The notes: generated by a model from the sequence alone, not told the origin. Positions 18,078 through 27,498 are shown, numbered from the stretch's first letter. The stretch is 64,000 nucleotides of DNA from CAYOHP01 sp964403795 [NCBI: uncultured bacterium] (GCA_964403795.1 CAYOHP010000019.1:11618-75617); one strand, 5' to 3'. Numbers and translations: made by a program.

Positions 18078-19088
18078 ATGATCTACCTCATCACGGGCGG
18101 TACCGGCTCGCTCGGCCGGGCGCTCGTGCGGCTCCTCCTCGAGACCGAACCGGACGCCACCCTGAGGGTGTTCTCCCGGGACGAGTGGAAGCAGGAAGCC
18201 ATGGCGAAGGAGTTCCCCTCCTCCCGGGTGCGCTTCCTGATCGGGGACGTGCGCGACGCCTCCCGACTGCACCGGGCCTTCCGGGGTGTCGACCGGGTGA
18301 TCCACGCGGCCGCCCTGAAGCAGGTGCCGAGCTGCGAGTACAACCCGATCGAGGCCGTGAAGACCAACGTCTACGGGGCCACCAACGTGATCGAGGCCGC
18401 TCTCGACAACGGAGTGCGCCAGATCGTCGCCCTCTCCACCGACAAGGCCGCCAATCCGGTCAACCTCTACGGGGCCACCAAGCTCTGCTCCGACAAGCTC
18501 TTCATCCACGGCAATTCCTACGCCGGACACTCCGCGACCGACTTCTCGGTGGTCCGGTACGGGAACGTGGTCGGCAGCCGGGGCAGCGTGGTCCCGCTCT
18601 TCCTGGAACAACGCAAGCAAGGACGACTGACCATCACCGATCCCCGCATGACGCGGTTCTGGATCACCCTCGAGGACGCGGCAGTCTTCGTGCGCAGGTG
18701 CTTCGACTGGATGAAGGGCGGGGAGATCTTCGTCCCCAAACTGGCCAGCATGCGGGTGACCGACCTGGCCAGGGTCCTGGCCCCCGGGGCGGAGCACGTC
18801 ACCATCGGGATCCGCCCCGGCGAGAAGCTCCACGAGGTGCTCCTGACCGAGGACGACGCCCGCACTACCTTCGACTTCGGCGACCGCTACGAGATCCATC
18901 CGCAGCATCCGTGGTGGCACCCCAAGGACACCACCGGAGCCCGCCAGTGCTCCGAGGGATTCCGCTACGCCTCCGACACCAACGACCGGTGGCTGGAGGG
19001 CGACGAGCTGCTGCGGATGGTGGAGCGCACCATGGGGTCCCCGACGACAGGCGCCGGGCCCGGAGGGCCGGCCGGAGTCGGTCGGTAG
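18078..19088 (+). CDS. pseB: UDP-GlcNAc 4,6-dehydratase (inverting)
   Basis: A 336-residue extended SDR. It has the Rossmann motif GGTGSLGRA, the AALKQVPSCEYNPIEAVKTN block, and active residues Asp122, Lys123 and Tyr131xxxLys135 in STDKAANPVNLYGATK. These match PseB/FlaA1, which turns UDP-GlcNAc into UDP-2-acetamido-2,6-dideoxy-L-arabino-hex-4-ulose, the first step to pseudaminic acid. It stands alone on the plus strand, divergent from pseC and convergent with the ABC exporter. The last 15 residues are a Gly/Pro tail of no known use. Confidence 0.92.
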   Translation: MIYLITGGTGSLGRALVRLLLETEPDATLRVFSRDEWKQEAMAKEFPSSRVRFLIGDVRDASRLHRAFRGVDRVIHAAALKQVPSCEYNPIEAVKTNVYGATNVIEAALDNGVRQIVALSTDKAANPVNLYGATKLCSDKLFIHGNSYAGHSATDFSVVRYGNVVGSRGSVVPLFLEQRKQGRLTITDPRMTRFWITLEDAAVFVRRCFDWMKGGEIFVPKLASMRVTDLARVLAPGAEHVTIGIRPGEKLHEVLLTEDDARTTFDFGDRYEIHPQHPWWHPKDTTGARQCSEGFRYASDTNDRWLEGDELLRMVERTMGSPTTGAGPGGPAGVGR

Positions 19089-19114
19089 CCTCCGCGCCTG
19101 CGGCCCCGGGCCCC

Positions 19115-20899
19115 TCAGGGAGCCTCCCGAAGCAGGCGTCCCCCCTCGAGCCGCAGGACCTCGTCGGCACCGGCGGTCAGCTCCCGCTGGTGGGAGACCG
19201 CCAGGATCGTGACCTCGCCCCGGAGCGAACGCAGCACCTCGATGATCTCCTGGGCGGTGTCGGGGTCCAGGGCTGCCGTGGCCTCGTCGAGCAGGAGCAG
19301 CGTGGGACGACGGACCAGCGCCCTGGCAAGGGCGATCCGCTGCCGCTGCCCCCCGGAAAGGCGGGCGCCCCTCTCGCCCACCTTGGTGGCCAGCCCCTGC
19401 TCGGTGGCCCGCACGAACTCCTCCGCCCCGGACCGGCGGAGAGCCTCCCACACCCGGTCCTCCGGGATCGCGGCATCGCCCAGGACCACGTTCATCAGGA
19501 TCGAGTCATGGAGCAGCACGGTGTCTTGCGGCACGTAGCCGATCTGGCCGCGCCAGGCCGCCCGGTCGAGCTCATCGAGGGGGATCCCGTCGACCTCGAT
19601 CCTCCCCTCGCATGGCCTGCGGAGACCGATGACGAGGTCCAGCAGCGTGCTCTTCCCGGAGCCCGAAGGGCCCACCAGCGCCACGAACCGCCCGCAGGGG
19701 ACCTCGAGATCGACGGCCTCGAGGATGGTCTGGTCCCCGAATCGGAAGCCCACGCCCCGGAACGAGATCCGCTCCGTCAGGCGGATCGCCCGGGAACCCC
19801 CGGGATCCTCCCGCGCCGCCTCGGCGGTCAGGATCTGACGCTCCACGAACTCGAACGCCGGGGCGAAGCCCGCCAGCCGCTGGTACTGCGCCTGCAAGGT
19901 CCCCATCTCGGCATGCAGCCGGGCGAAGAGGAGGGAGAGGACCAGGAGTTCCTGGGGCGACCCGGTCCAATAGGGGAGCAGCACCAGGAGTCCACCGGCG
20001 AGCGCCAGGACCCGCAGCGGCTCGTGCAGGATCATCTGGGCCTCCTGGACCAGGATGGTGGCCCGCTCGACATTCCGCCAGCTGTCGAGGTCGGCTTCGA
20101 GGACCGGCACCAGATGGCGCTCGCAGGCCATGGACCGGATCGCCCGGATCCCCGACACGGCATCGAGCAGCTTGGCCAGGAACTCGGCCTGGAGCCCGGT
20201 GGTCCGCTCCCCGTAGCGACGGGCCGCGGTGACCAGCCACTGCAGCACCATCAGCGTGAGCCCTCCCGCCAGGATCGCGAGCAGGGTCGTCTGCCAGGAG
20301 ATGACCATGGCGAGACCGAGGTACACGGACGCCTTGATGACCCGGGCGACCAGGTTGCAGCCCGTCACGTAGCTGACCGAGACCCGCGCCGGCTCGGTGC
20401 TCATGGCGGTCGCCAGGACCCCGGCCCTGACCTGGACCAGGTGCCCCCACTGGGCCGCCATCTCGCTCCGGAGCAGGCGCCGGCGCAGCTCGGAGGTCAC
20501 GGCCGCGGTGGCGTGGGCGGTCTGGGCCATGGCGAACATCAGGAGAGCTGCCTTGACCAGCATGAGGACGACCATCACGCCCAGGAGGACCGGGAGCTCC
20601 ACCGGGAGCCCGCAGAAGGCGAGTCCCTCCCGTACCGCCCGGGACAGTGCCCCCTGGCCGCCCGCGACCGCTCCGGGGGCCGAGATCAGCATCTCCAGGA
20701 GCGGGACCAGGGCGGCGATCCCGGCGCTCTCCAGGATCCCGCTGGCGAGCACGCTGCCGATGAGCATGGCCGTGCGGCGCGGATGGGTGGCGGCGAAGTA
20801 CCGGAAGGGAGCGAGGATGTCGGCCTCGGGCAATGGGGAGGAGCTGATCACGACCACCGGATCCGGCGCATCGTAGGCCAATCCCGGGAGCGTTGCCAC
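19115..20899 (-). CDS. ABC transporter, fused permease and ATPase (PglK/MsbA-like)
   Basis: A 594-residue half-transporter. About six membrane segments lie in residues 40-320 and an ATPase domain in 375-590. Walker A is GPSGSGKST (410-418), the signature LSGGQ is at about 514, and Walker B LLLLDEA is near 534-540, followed by the switch His in AVSHQRE. Exporters of this kind flip lipid-linked glycans or lipids. Its place between pseB and the other surface-sugar genes suggests it flips a glycan carrying the sugar made here, but this is inference. The GTG start at 20899 is the furthest; later starts near residue 15 are possible. Confidence 0.85.
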   Translation of the reverse strand: MATLPGLAYDAPDPVVVISSSPLPEADILAPFRYFAATHPRRTAMLIGSVLASGILESAGIAALVPLLEMLISAPGAVAGGQGALSRAVREGLAFCGLPVELPVLLGVMVVLMLVKAALLMFAMAQTAHATAAVTSELRRRLLRSEMAAQWGHLVQVRAGVLATAMSTEPARVSVSYVTGCNLVARVIKASVYLGLAMVISWQTTLLAILAGGLTLMVLQWLVTAARRYGERTTGLQAEFLAKLLDAVSGIRAIRSMACERHLVPVLEADLDSWRNVERATILVQEAQMILHEPLRVLALAGGLLVLLPYWTGSPQELLVLSLLFARLHAEMGTLQAQYQRLAGFAPAFEFVERQILTAEAAREDPGGSRAIRLTERISFRGVGFRFGDQTILEAVDLEVPCGRFVALVGPSGSGKSTLLDLVIGLRRPCEGRIEVDGIPLDELDRAAWRGQIGYVPQDTVLLHDSILMNVVLGDAAIPEDRVWEALRRSGAEEFVRATEQGLATKVGERGARLSGGQRQRIALARALVRRPTLLLLDEATAALDPDTAQEIIEVLRSLRGEVTILAVSHQRELTAGADEVLRLEGGRLLREAP

Positions 20900-20955
20900 G
20901 TAGGGTTCCCGGGACCGCCTTGAGCCCTCGCGCCGCAGCGTGGTTCCCTGGGCGG

Positions 20956-21681
20956 GTGCTCCAGCGTCTGGTCCGGGAAGCCTGGAACCTGCTCCGCTCG
21001 CGCAGCCTGCGCAAGCTGGCGGTCCTGGTGCGCTATGCCTGGTGCCGCCTCCGCTACGGACTCCGGGTGGTCGAGACCCACGGCAGCCTGGGTCCCACCA
21101 TCGGCCACAACCTGAGATCCCTCCTCTCGGTGGACGAGCGGGTCGACCGCCTCCTCCACGGCGTACTCGTCCTCGAGGACCACCAGCGCTTCCGGACGCT
21201 GGCCGTCGGGTGCCGGAACGAGAACGACCTCCTGCTGCTGGGCGCCTACGGGATCCACGACACCGTCGGGCTCGACCTCATCTCGTACTCCCCGTGGATC
21301 GTCCCGGGCGACATGCACGAGGCACCCTTCCCCGACGATTCCTTCGACCTGGTGTTCTTCCCCTATACCCTGGGGTACTCCCGGAGCCCGGCGCGCTGCC
21401 TGGCGGAATTGGTGCGGGTGCTGCGCCCTGGAGGGTTCCTGGCGATCGCGGTCGAGTACTGTCCCGCCGGCGAGCGGGCCCGCATCCAGCAGGCACTCCT
21501 CGGGTACACCATCGTCCCGGACCGACCCATCGACACGGTCGACTCCATCCTGGAGCTCCTGGGGGCTCACCTCGGAGAGGTCGTGGTCCGCTACGACGCC
21601 CTCCGGAAACGCCATCACACCGAGGCCGGCCTGATCCATGACCCGAGCCCCATCGTGGCGGTGGTCTCGATCCGCAAGTAG
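20956..21681 (+). CDS. SAM-dependent methyltransferase (type 11-like)
   Basis: About 241 residues. The Rossmann-like methyltransferase pattern is partly visible: LAVGCRNENDLLLL (a variant of the SAM loop), VGLDLISYSP, then FPDDSFDLVFFPYTLGYSRSP and ELVRVLRPGGFLAIAVEY. The N-terminal 50 residues are basic and helical. The frame opens earlier (TTG 20893), but that would overlap the divergent ABC gene, so I use the GTG at 20956; the start is uncertain. It is likely to methylate a sugar or lipid intermediate given its position in the surface-sugar island. It is convergent with the next aminotransferase. Confidence 0.72.
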   Translation: MLQRLVREAWNLLRSRSLRKLAVLVRYAWCRLRYGLRVVETHGSLGPTIGHNLRSLLSVDERVDRLLHGVLVLEDHQRFRTLAVGCRNENDLLLLGAYGIHDTVGLDLISYSPWIVPGDMHEAPFPDDSFDLVFFPYTLGYSRSPARCLAELVRVLRPGGFLAIAVEYCPAGERARIQQALLGYTIVPDRPIDTVDSILELLGAHLGEVVVRYDALRKRHHTEAGLIHDPSPIVAVVSIRK

Positions 21682-21720
21682 GGGTCCGGACGCATCCCCC
21701 GGGGGCAGGCCCGAGGATCG

Positions 21721-23007
21721 TCATCCGGCGAGTCGATCGAGCTGGGTGAACACCTTCTCGAAAGCCCGGGCCACGTCGTCCTGGTCCCGCTCCGTGTAGC
21801 CGCCATGGACCACATCGGCGACCAGCACCTCGGACTCATGGCTGCGCTCCGCGACCGGGCACAGACCCTTCCCGTAGTCGGACTTCCCCTCGTAGAAAGG
21901 GCAGGAGAACGGGCACCCGACCTTCCCGTAGAGTTCCTTGCGCTGGTAGACGGGCTGGAGATAGAGCGGCTTGACGTAGCCCTCGCCTACCGGGACGCCT
22001 TCGGCCGCCAGGGCCGCTGCGATCCTGGACCGGGGCACGTCGCTGCCGGACGCCGCCCGGTCGTAGCGAAGCGGGTAGACGTAGTACCCGTGCACCACGT
22101 CGGGACGCACGACCGGAGGCGTGAGGCCCGGCAGGCCCGCGAGCCTGCGGGTCAGGCGATCCGCGGTCTCGACCCTGGCCCGGTGCAGGCGGGAGAGCTT
22201 CCCGAGCTGGACCAGCGAGATGGCGGCCTCCACCTCGGTCATCCGGTAGTTGAAGCCGAGCATGTCGACGATGTCGGCCCGCCCGATCCCTTCGACCACC
22301 GCCTCGGCGTGGTTGCGGACCAGGCGCAGGCGTTCGGCCAGATCCGGGTCCCGGGTCACGGCCACGCCGCCTTCCCCGGCCTGGATCGTCTTGTGGCGGT
22401 TCAGGCTGAAGACCCCGATGTGCCCCAGGGTCCCGGCCGGCCGGCCCCGGTAGCTGGCCCCGGGCGCCTGGGCCGCATCCTCGATCACCAGGATGCCGCG
22501 GGCCTCGGCCAGCGCCATGATGGCGTCCATCTCCGCGGGCTGCCCGAAGATGTCCACCACCACGATCGCCCGGGTCCTTTGCGTGAGCCGGGCCTCGATG
22601 GTGGCGGCCGTGAGGTTGAAGGTCTCGGGGTCGATGTCCGCGAAGACCGGGATGGCGTTGTAGACCAGCGCCCCGGCCGCCGAGGCCGACATGGTGTAGG
22701 GCGAGACGATGACCTCGTCACCGGGGCCTACGCCCGAGGCGGCCACCGCCGCGTACAGGCAGGACGTCGCCGAGTTCATCGAGACCGCGAAGGGCACCGA
22801 GAAGTGGTCCTGCCATGCCTCCTCGAGCTGGCGGACCTTGGGCCCGCCCAGGAACTCGGAGGAGGCGGTACCGAGGAAGCCCGAGAGCACCCCGGTGCGG
22901 ATCACCTCCACGGCCGCGTCGGCTTCTTCCTGACCGATGGTGTTGTAGGCGGGCAGACGGGCCCGTCGCACCGGCTCGCCACCGAGGAGTGCCAGGCGCT
23001 CGTTCAT
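21721..23007 (-). CDS. DegT/DnrJ/EryC1 family sugar aminotransferase
   Basis: A 428-residue PLP enzyme, distinct from the PseC-like one. It shows SMNSATSCLYAAVAASG, DEVIVSPYTMSASA, VIEDAAQAPGA, the PLP lysine Lys206 in FSLNRHKTIQAGEGG, and LGFNYRMTEVEAAI. The C-terminal part is unusual: a Cys-rich insert CPFSCPFYEG and GLCPVAE follow the usual substrate loop. Its GTG-free ATG start overlaps the stop of the upstream gene (ATGA). It is the last gene of a six-gene minus-strand run. The sugar substrate is unknown; members with this C-terminus sit in surface-polysaccharide clusters. Confidence 0.87.
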   Translation of the reverse strand: MNERLALLGGEPVRRARLPAYNTIGQEEADAAVEVIRTGVLSGFLGTASSEFLGGPKVRQLEEAWQDHFSVPFAVSMNSATSCLYAAVAASGVGPGDEVIVSPYTMSASAAGALVYNAIPVFADIDPETFNLTAATIEARLTQRTRAIVVVDIFGQPAEMDAIMALAEARGILVIEDAAQAPGASYRGRPAGTLGHIGVFSLNRHKTIQAGEGGVAVTRDPDLAERLRLVRNHAEAVVEGIGRADIVDMLGFNYRMTEVEAAISLVQLGKLSRLHRARVETADRLTRRLAGLPGLTPPVVRPDVVHGYYVYPLRYDRAASGSDVPRSRIAAALAAEGVPVGEGYVKPLYLQPVYQRKELYGKVGCPFSCPFYEGKSDYGKGLCPVAERSHESEVLVADVVHGGYTERDQDDVARAFEKVFTQLDRLAG

Positions 23008-24116
23008 GTCGTTCGCTTCCCTTCGCCCCGGGTCCCGCGGACGCTCTCGACCATGCGATCGAGGAGCCTGAGGATGCGCCGGGTGGAATCCCTCTCGATC
23101 GGGCATGCCCGCGGAGGCCCCGGGCCACGCCCGCCGCCCTCCAGGGCCTCGCGGATCGCGGGAGCGATCCCGGAGACCCGGTAGACCGGCCGGGTCAGGC
23201 CCCAACGATTGCTCGGGAGCGGATCGTCGCCTTCGGCTCCCGGCTGCAGGCTGAGCACGGGTCGACCCAGCAGGCCGGCCTCGAGGAGCAGGACCGAGGA
23301 CCTCCCCAGGACCAGGTCGGCCGAGGCCACGACCTCGCGGGGATCGCCGGCGCCGCTCACCACGACCCTGGCCCTGGCCCGGCGGGTCGCCTCCACCAGC
23401 CGGGCCGGGTCTTCCCGGGGATGGGGGCGGACGAGCAACACGACCTCCCGTCCCCCGGTCGGGTCGCGCCCCGGGAGCGCGCCCACGACCTCCGCCAGGA
23501 CCTCGCACTCCGGCTCCGGCCCGACGAGGCGGAGCGGCTGGCTGGCATAGACCACCAGCAGCTCCTCCGGTCCCACGCCCAGGGAGCGTCGGACCCGCCC
23601 CCGGTCGACCCTGGCGGCCCACTCCGGTCCCAGGTCCTCGAGCGCCGGGGAGCCGGTGATCTCCAGGACCCCGGCCGGGAAGCCCGCCGCCAACATCTCC
23701 TCACGCGCCCGCTCGTCCATGACCGCGACCCGGTCCGGCAGGTCCTCGAGCGCCCCGCCCGCGTCCTCGAACCTCTCGCGATACCGGCTCCAGAAGTCGA
23801 GGACCGCCAGCGAGGGGATCCGGCGCTCCCGGCCCGCCCGGACGAACTCCCGCTCATGGTCGCGCCCGTTCACCGAGGTCCCGAGCAGCAGCGCGTCGGG
23901 CGCGGTCTCGGCGACCCGGCGCCGGGCATCGGCCTCCCCGAAGCCGGGTTCGAGGCTCCGGCAGGAGACCGATAGCCGCTCCCACACGGCCGGGGCCTGG
24001 GCATAGCCCCAGGCGGCGAGCTCGGTCCCCCGCGCCGCCAGTGCCCGGCACACCGGCGCCAGGGCTGCGGCCCCACCCGCGTCCCCGGCGACCACCAGGA
24101 CCCGCAGGTCAGCCAT
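23004..24116 (-). CDS. GT-B-like sugar enzyme or glycosyltransferase of unknown specificity
   Basis: A 370-residue cytoplasmic protein with a Rossmann-like N-terminus (LRVLVVAGDAGGAAALAPV), then LLLGTSVNG, LVVYASQPLR, VVLLVRPHPRED, and a C-terminal half with ASADLVLGRSSVLLLEAGLLGRPVLSLQPG. This second half resembles the donor-binding domain of GT-B proteins, including UDP-GlcNAc 2-epimerases, PseG hydrolases and LpxB-like enzymes. It sits between the Gfo/Idh and DegT genes with short overlaps (8 and 4 bases). A UDP-sugar hydrolase or transferase role is plausible. It could stand in for PseG, which is otherwise missing here. Confidence 0.65.
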   Translation of the reverse strand: MADLRVLVVAGDAGGAAALAPVCRALAARGTELAAWGYAQAPAVWERLSVSCRSLEPGFGEADARRRVAETAPDALLLGTSVNGRDHEREFVRAGRERRIPSLAVLDFWSRYRERFEDAGGALEDLPDRVAVMDERAREEMLAAGFPAGVLEITGSPALEDLGPEWAARVDRGRVRRSLGVGPEELLVVYASQPLRLVGPEPECEVLAEVVGALPGRDPTGGREVVLLVRPHPREDPARLVEATRRARARVVVSGAGDPREVVASADLVLGRSSVLLLEAGLLGRPVLSLQPGAEGDDPLPSNRWGLTRPVYRVSGIAPAIREALEGGGRGPGPPRACPIERDSTRRILRLLDRMVESVRGTRGEGKRTT

Positions 24117-25107
24117 GGTCCGCCGACTCCACGGTGGCGCCGGTGGCCGCGGCCCGCCCCGCCGCCACCGCGATCTGGAGGGCCCGCAGGCCGTCGTGCC
24201 CGGAACAGGCGGGAGCGCCCCTCGACGCCACCGTCGCCACCAGGTCCTGCACGGCGTGCAGCAGGTAGTCCTGCAGGGCTCCGTCCCGGGATTCCTCCGG
24301 CACCAGTTCGCGGTACCCGGGGAACCGCGGGCTGGGCCGCGCCACCTCGACCTCGACCCGGTCAGCGCCCCGGGTCAACCTGACCCTGCCGGCGTCGCCC
24401 AGGAGGTCCATCTCGAAGAGCGAGTACGCGGCTCCCGAGGCCGCCACCAGGCTGGCCCTCGCCCCGGTCTCGAGCTCGAGCTCGACGTCCAGGGTGGGAT
24501 CGTTGCCGGGCTCGCCCAGCCGATCGTGCGCGGAGACCCTCACCGGCTCCCCCACCAGCATCCGCAGCAGGTCGAACCAGTGGGTGCCGTTGTGGACCGT
24601 GCCCCGGACGTGGAACCCCGTCACCCTCCGGATCGTCCCCACCCGGCCGGAGGAGATCTCGTCGCGCAGGGCCCGCAGCCGGGGCGAGTACCGCCGCAGG
24701 TGGTTGACCGCCAGCACCACGCCCCGGGCCTCCGCCTCCCGGACCAGCTCCCTGGCCGCGGCCGGGTCGGTGGCCAGCGGCTTCTCGGCGAGCACGGCGC
24801 GGACCCCGGGGGTCCTCAGCGCCTTCCCCACCAGGTCGACGTGGGTGGCATCGGGGGTGCAGACGCTCACCAGGTCCGGTCGCACCGCTGCGAGCAGCTC
24901 CTCGGCCGAGGCGAACCTGGCCTCCACCCCCCAGCACTCGCCGGCGGCCCGGAGCCGCTCCCGGTCGGGATCCGCCAGGGCCGCCAGCTCGACCCCGGGG
25001 CATGCGACATAGGCTCCCGCATGGCAGGCGGTCCGGGACGCCGCGACCCGCTCGCCGAAGCGGCTGCCGATGTCGCCGCAACCGAGGATCGCCGCCCTGA
25101 GTTTCAC
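24109..25107 (-). CDS. Gfo/Idh/MocA family NAD(P)-dependent oxidoreductase
   Basis: A 332-residue protein with an N-terminal nucleotide-binding fold (AAILGCGDIGSRFG), VSVCTPDATHVDLV, and the characteristic LAEKPLATDP block with its lysine. The C-terminal domain has VHNGTHWFDLLRML, where the His aligns with the family catalytic His. It probably oxidises or reduces a sugar nucleotide. The GTG start overlaps the CMP-sugar synthetase stop (GTGA), so the two are coupled. Its own end overlaps the next start by 8 bases. Confidence 0.88.
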   Translation of the reverse strand: MKLRAAILGCGDIGSRFGERVAASRTACHAGAYVACPGVELAALADPDRERLRAAGECWGVEARFASAEELLAAVRPDLVSVCTPDATHVDLVGKALRTPGVRAVLAEKPLATDPAAARELVREAEARGVVLAVNHLRRYSPRLRALRDEISSGRVGTIRRVTGFHVRGTVHNGTHWFDLLRMLVGEPVRVSAHDRLGEPGNDPTLDVELELETGARASLVAASGAAYSLFEMDLLGDAGRVRLTRGADRVEVEVARPSPRFPGYRELVPEESRDGALQDYLLHAVQDLVATVASRGAPACSGHDGLRALQIAVAAGRAAATGATVESADHG

Positions 25108-25865
25108 GCGGTCCCGGTCGCCTCGAGACGTCGCACCAGCTCCGGCCCCAGCTGGCGGTAGAGGAGGAAGAAGGCCGCCAGCGGGGCCTCGTCGGGATTG
25201 TCGACCTCGAGCGAGTACATCGGGTCGTCCTGTTCGATCACGTAGAGGCGGGGGCCGAGCCAGGCGTGCGGCACCGCCGAGGGCGGGGTCGACATCAGGG
25301 TGGAAGTCCGTACCGCGGCCACGGCCCCGTCGAGGAAGAGCCGGCGGGGGAAGTCCTGCTTGCGGAACCCGGTCACGCCCTCCACCCAGGGGGCGACCAG
25401 GCCCGAGACGGGATCGACCAGCTTCTTCAGCCACTCGGGAGGGATCCGGGTCTCCAGCGCGGTGCAGACCGCGGTGGCGTCCGGGTTGGCCTCGAAGCGC
25501 TCGACCACGGCGTCGAACTGCCCCTCCTTGCGGACCGGGATGTTGCCTTGGGGCAGCATCACCACCTCGGGCCGGTACCCCTCCTCGGCCTCCAGGGTGC
25601 GCACCAGGTGCCGCAGCGCGTCATCGAGGCTGGCGGTGTCGGTGGCGTGCTCGTCGGGCCGCACCCGCGTCTCCACCCCGAGCTGCTCCCCGATCGCCAG
25701 CACCTCGGGATCGTCCGACGACACGATCACCCGGGTGATCCGGCGGGCCGCCTTGGCCGCCTCGATGCAATAGGAGATCAGGGGCCGGCCGAGCAGGGGA
25801 TGCTGGTGCTTGCCGGGGAACCGCTTGCTGCCGCGTCGCGCCGGGATCACGCACAGGACTTCCAT
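25104..25865 (-). CDS. CMP-nonulosonate synthetase (NeuA/PseF-like cytidylyltransferase)
   Basis: A 253-residue nucleotidyltransferase. The N-terminal signature IPARRGSKRFPGK and the following LLGRPLISYCIEAA, VSSDDPEVL and VMLPQGNIPVR blocks match CMP-sialic/pseudaminic/legionaminic acid synthetases. It activates a nonulosonic acid with CTP before transfer. A TAGGAT box at 25887-25892 and a GAGGAG ribosome site lie upstream, so the gene may have its own promoter inside the run. The C-terminal 60 residues include ARLYVIEQ-like text (LYVIEQDDPMYSLEVD), typical of the NeuA group. No NeuB/PseI synthase is in the window. Confidence 0.86.
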   Translation of the reverse strand: MEVLCVIPARRGSKRFPGKHQHPLLGRPLISYCIEAAKAARRITRVIVSSDDPEVLAIGEQLGVETRVRPDEHATDTASLDDALRHLVRTLEAEEGYRPEVVMLPQGNIPVRKEGQFDAVVERFEANPDATAVCTALETRIPPEWLKKLVDPVSGLVAPWVEGVTGFRKQDFPRRLFLDGAVAAVRTSTLMSTPPSAVPHAWLGPRLYVIEQDDPMYSLEVDNPDEAPLAAFFLLYRQLGPELVRRLEATGTA

Positions 25866-25934
25866 GGCGGGTCTCCTCGTCGCTCCATCCTATCGGATAA
25901 CGCGCCGCGCCCACCATCGCAAGCGGGCCCGCCG

Positions 25935-27485
25935 TCAGGCAGCCGGCCGCCCCGCGGCCAGGGCCTGGCGCGCCCCCTCGGCCAGGGTGGCGGCCATGGC
26001 CTGCCGGCGCTCCCGGCCCTCACCGGAGGCGCTGTCCGCGAAGCCCCCGTGGGCCCCGACCGCGAGCCGGTCCCGGATCCCGACCAGGAAGCGGAGGAGG
26101 TCCAGGCCGATATCGGCGGGAGTCTTCGCCATGGCGCGGGCCAACGCCTCCCGGCAGGCGGCCTCGGAGTCCACCGGGAAGACGCTTCCGCAGCCCGAGT
26201 ACCAGGGGGTCCCGAAGGTGAGGCAGGGACGCCCCGCCCGGAGCGCCTCCCATCCCACCGTGCCGGTCAGGGTGGCGACCAGGCGGGAGCCCGCCACCAG
26301 CTCGTGGGTCGGGGTCTCCATGGAGACCAGGACGACCCCGGGTACCTTCGCCAGTTCCTCGTAGTCGGAGGGGTCCCGGAAGTGCCAGCGCCCGGCCGGG
26401 GACATGAAGTGGTCCTGGAACTGGCTCGGATGCTCCCGCACCGCCAGGACCCAACCCTCGGGCAGCGCCGCCGCCAGGGTGGTGACGGCCAGGAGCTGGT
26501 CGGCGAAGATCCCGGCCTGGGGCATGCTCGAGGCCTCGGGCTGCATGTGGAGCGCGAAATAGACGTAGGGGACGCCGGGCTCGAGCGGTCGGACCCTGGC
26601 CGACCAGGCCCGCTCCAGCCGCCGGGCCCAGGCCCGCGCCAGCAGGCGGAATGCCCGGAACAGGGTGAGCGAACGGATCCCGTTGTGGGCGAAGGGCAGG
26701 AGGAACCCTTCCCTCCCCAGGTCCGCCAGGGCCTGTCCCAGACCCGCCGCGAACCGCCCGATCCGTTCCCTGGCGCCCTGCCACCGGCCCTTCGCCGGGG
26801 CCTCCACACCCGCCGGAGCCGGGGTCCCGAGGACGAGTCGGGAATGGCGGCTGTAGCGGCTCTCCTCGTCGATCCCCCGGAGCAGGTCCGGATCCAGCGA
26901 GGCCCGCAACGCCTCGGGCGAGGCCAGGCCGCGGGTCGCCTCCGGGTCCACCGGCACCGCCTGGTCGTAGCGCTCGGCCAGGTAGAAACGGTCGGGCAGG
27001 TGGGTCCAGAGCAGCACCCGGGTCGGCTTGCCCAGGTACCGCATCACCTCGTAGAGCACCAGGTCCCAGCCGTAGTGGGGAGGCTCGGTGCAGAGCAGCA
27101 GGTCGGCCCGCGTCCGCTCCACGAAGCCGATCCAATGACGGACCAGGGCCCGGAACAGCCGGGTCCGCCAGCGCACGCTCCGGGGCAGGATCGCGGCCCG
27201 GTCGGTGATCGAGAGGAAGGTCGCCTCCGCCGGCCGGAGCGCCTCCAGGACCTCCCGGGGAAGGTGCATGTCCCCCGGGCCCAGCCGCCGCGACACCTCC
27301 TCGAAGGAGAAGTACTTCGACGAGTCGAGGACCTCGATCCCGCAGGCACCATGCCGGCGCAGGCGGCGCTCCAGGTTCACCGGGTCATGGGTGAAGGCAT
27401 GGGTCACCTCGATCCCCCGGGTCGCCACCCCCGCGACCACCTCGGCCCAGTGCTCGTTGTTGACGTTCAGGACCAGGACGCCCAT
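25935..27485 (-). CDS. capsule/surface polysaccharide biosynthesis protein (GT-B-like)
   Basis: A 516-residue soluble protein. The C-terminal half carries YVYFALHMQPEASSMP, WVLAVREHPSQF, LVSMETPTHELVAGS, then ATLTGTVGWEALRAGRPCLTFGTPWY. These are the hallmark blocks of Capsule_synth/KpsS-type proteins, whose C-terminal domain binds a CMP-sugar in the retaining Kdo transferases. The N-terminal half is alpha/beta and contains a TEPPHYGWDL segment. With a CMP-sugar synthetase as neighbour, a role in adding a CMP-activated acidic sugar to a surface glycan is likely but not proven. It starts 13 bases after the GNAT gene stop, after a GAGGGAAAGG site. Confidence 0.78.
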   Translation of the reverse strand: MGVLVLNVNNEHWAEVVAGVATRGIEVTHAFTHDPVNLERRLRRHGACGIEVLDSSKYFSFEEVSRRLGPGDMHLPREVLEALRPAEATFLSITDRAAILPRSVRWRTRLFRALVRHWIGFVERTRADLLLCTEPPHYGWDLVLYEVMRYLGKPTRVLLWTHLPDRFYLAERYDQAVPVDPEATRGLASPEALRASLDPDLLRGIDEESRYSRHSRLVLGTPAPAGVEAPAKGRWQGARERIGRFAAGLGQALADLGREGFLLPFAHNGIRSLTLFRAFRLLARAWARRLERAWSARVRPLEPGVPYVYFALHMQPEASSMPQAGIFADQLLAVTTLAAALPEGWVLAVREHPSQFQDHFMSPAGRWHFRDPSDYEELAKVPGVVLVSMETPTHELVAGSRLVATLTGTVGWEALRAGRPCLTFGTPWYSGCGSVFPVDSEAACREALARAMAKTPADIGLDLLRFLVGIRDRLAVGAHGGFADSASGEGRERRQAMAATLAEGARQALAAGRPAA

Positions 27486-27498
27486 GGGAGCCTTTCCC

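Noticed and set aside
19089-19114. Hairpin between the convergent pseB and ABC transporter genes
   Set aside because: Only short GC palindromes (GGGCCC type) are present, expected by chance at this base composition.
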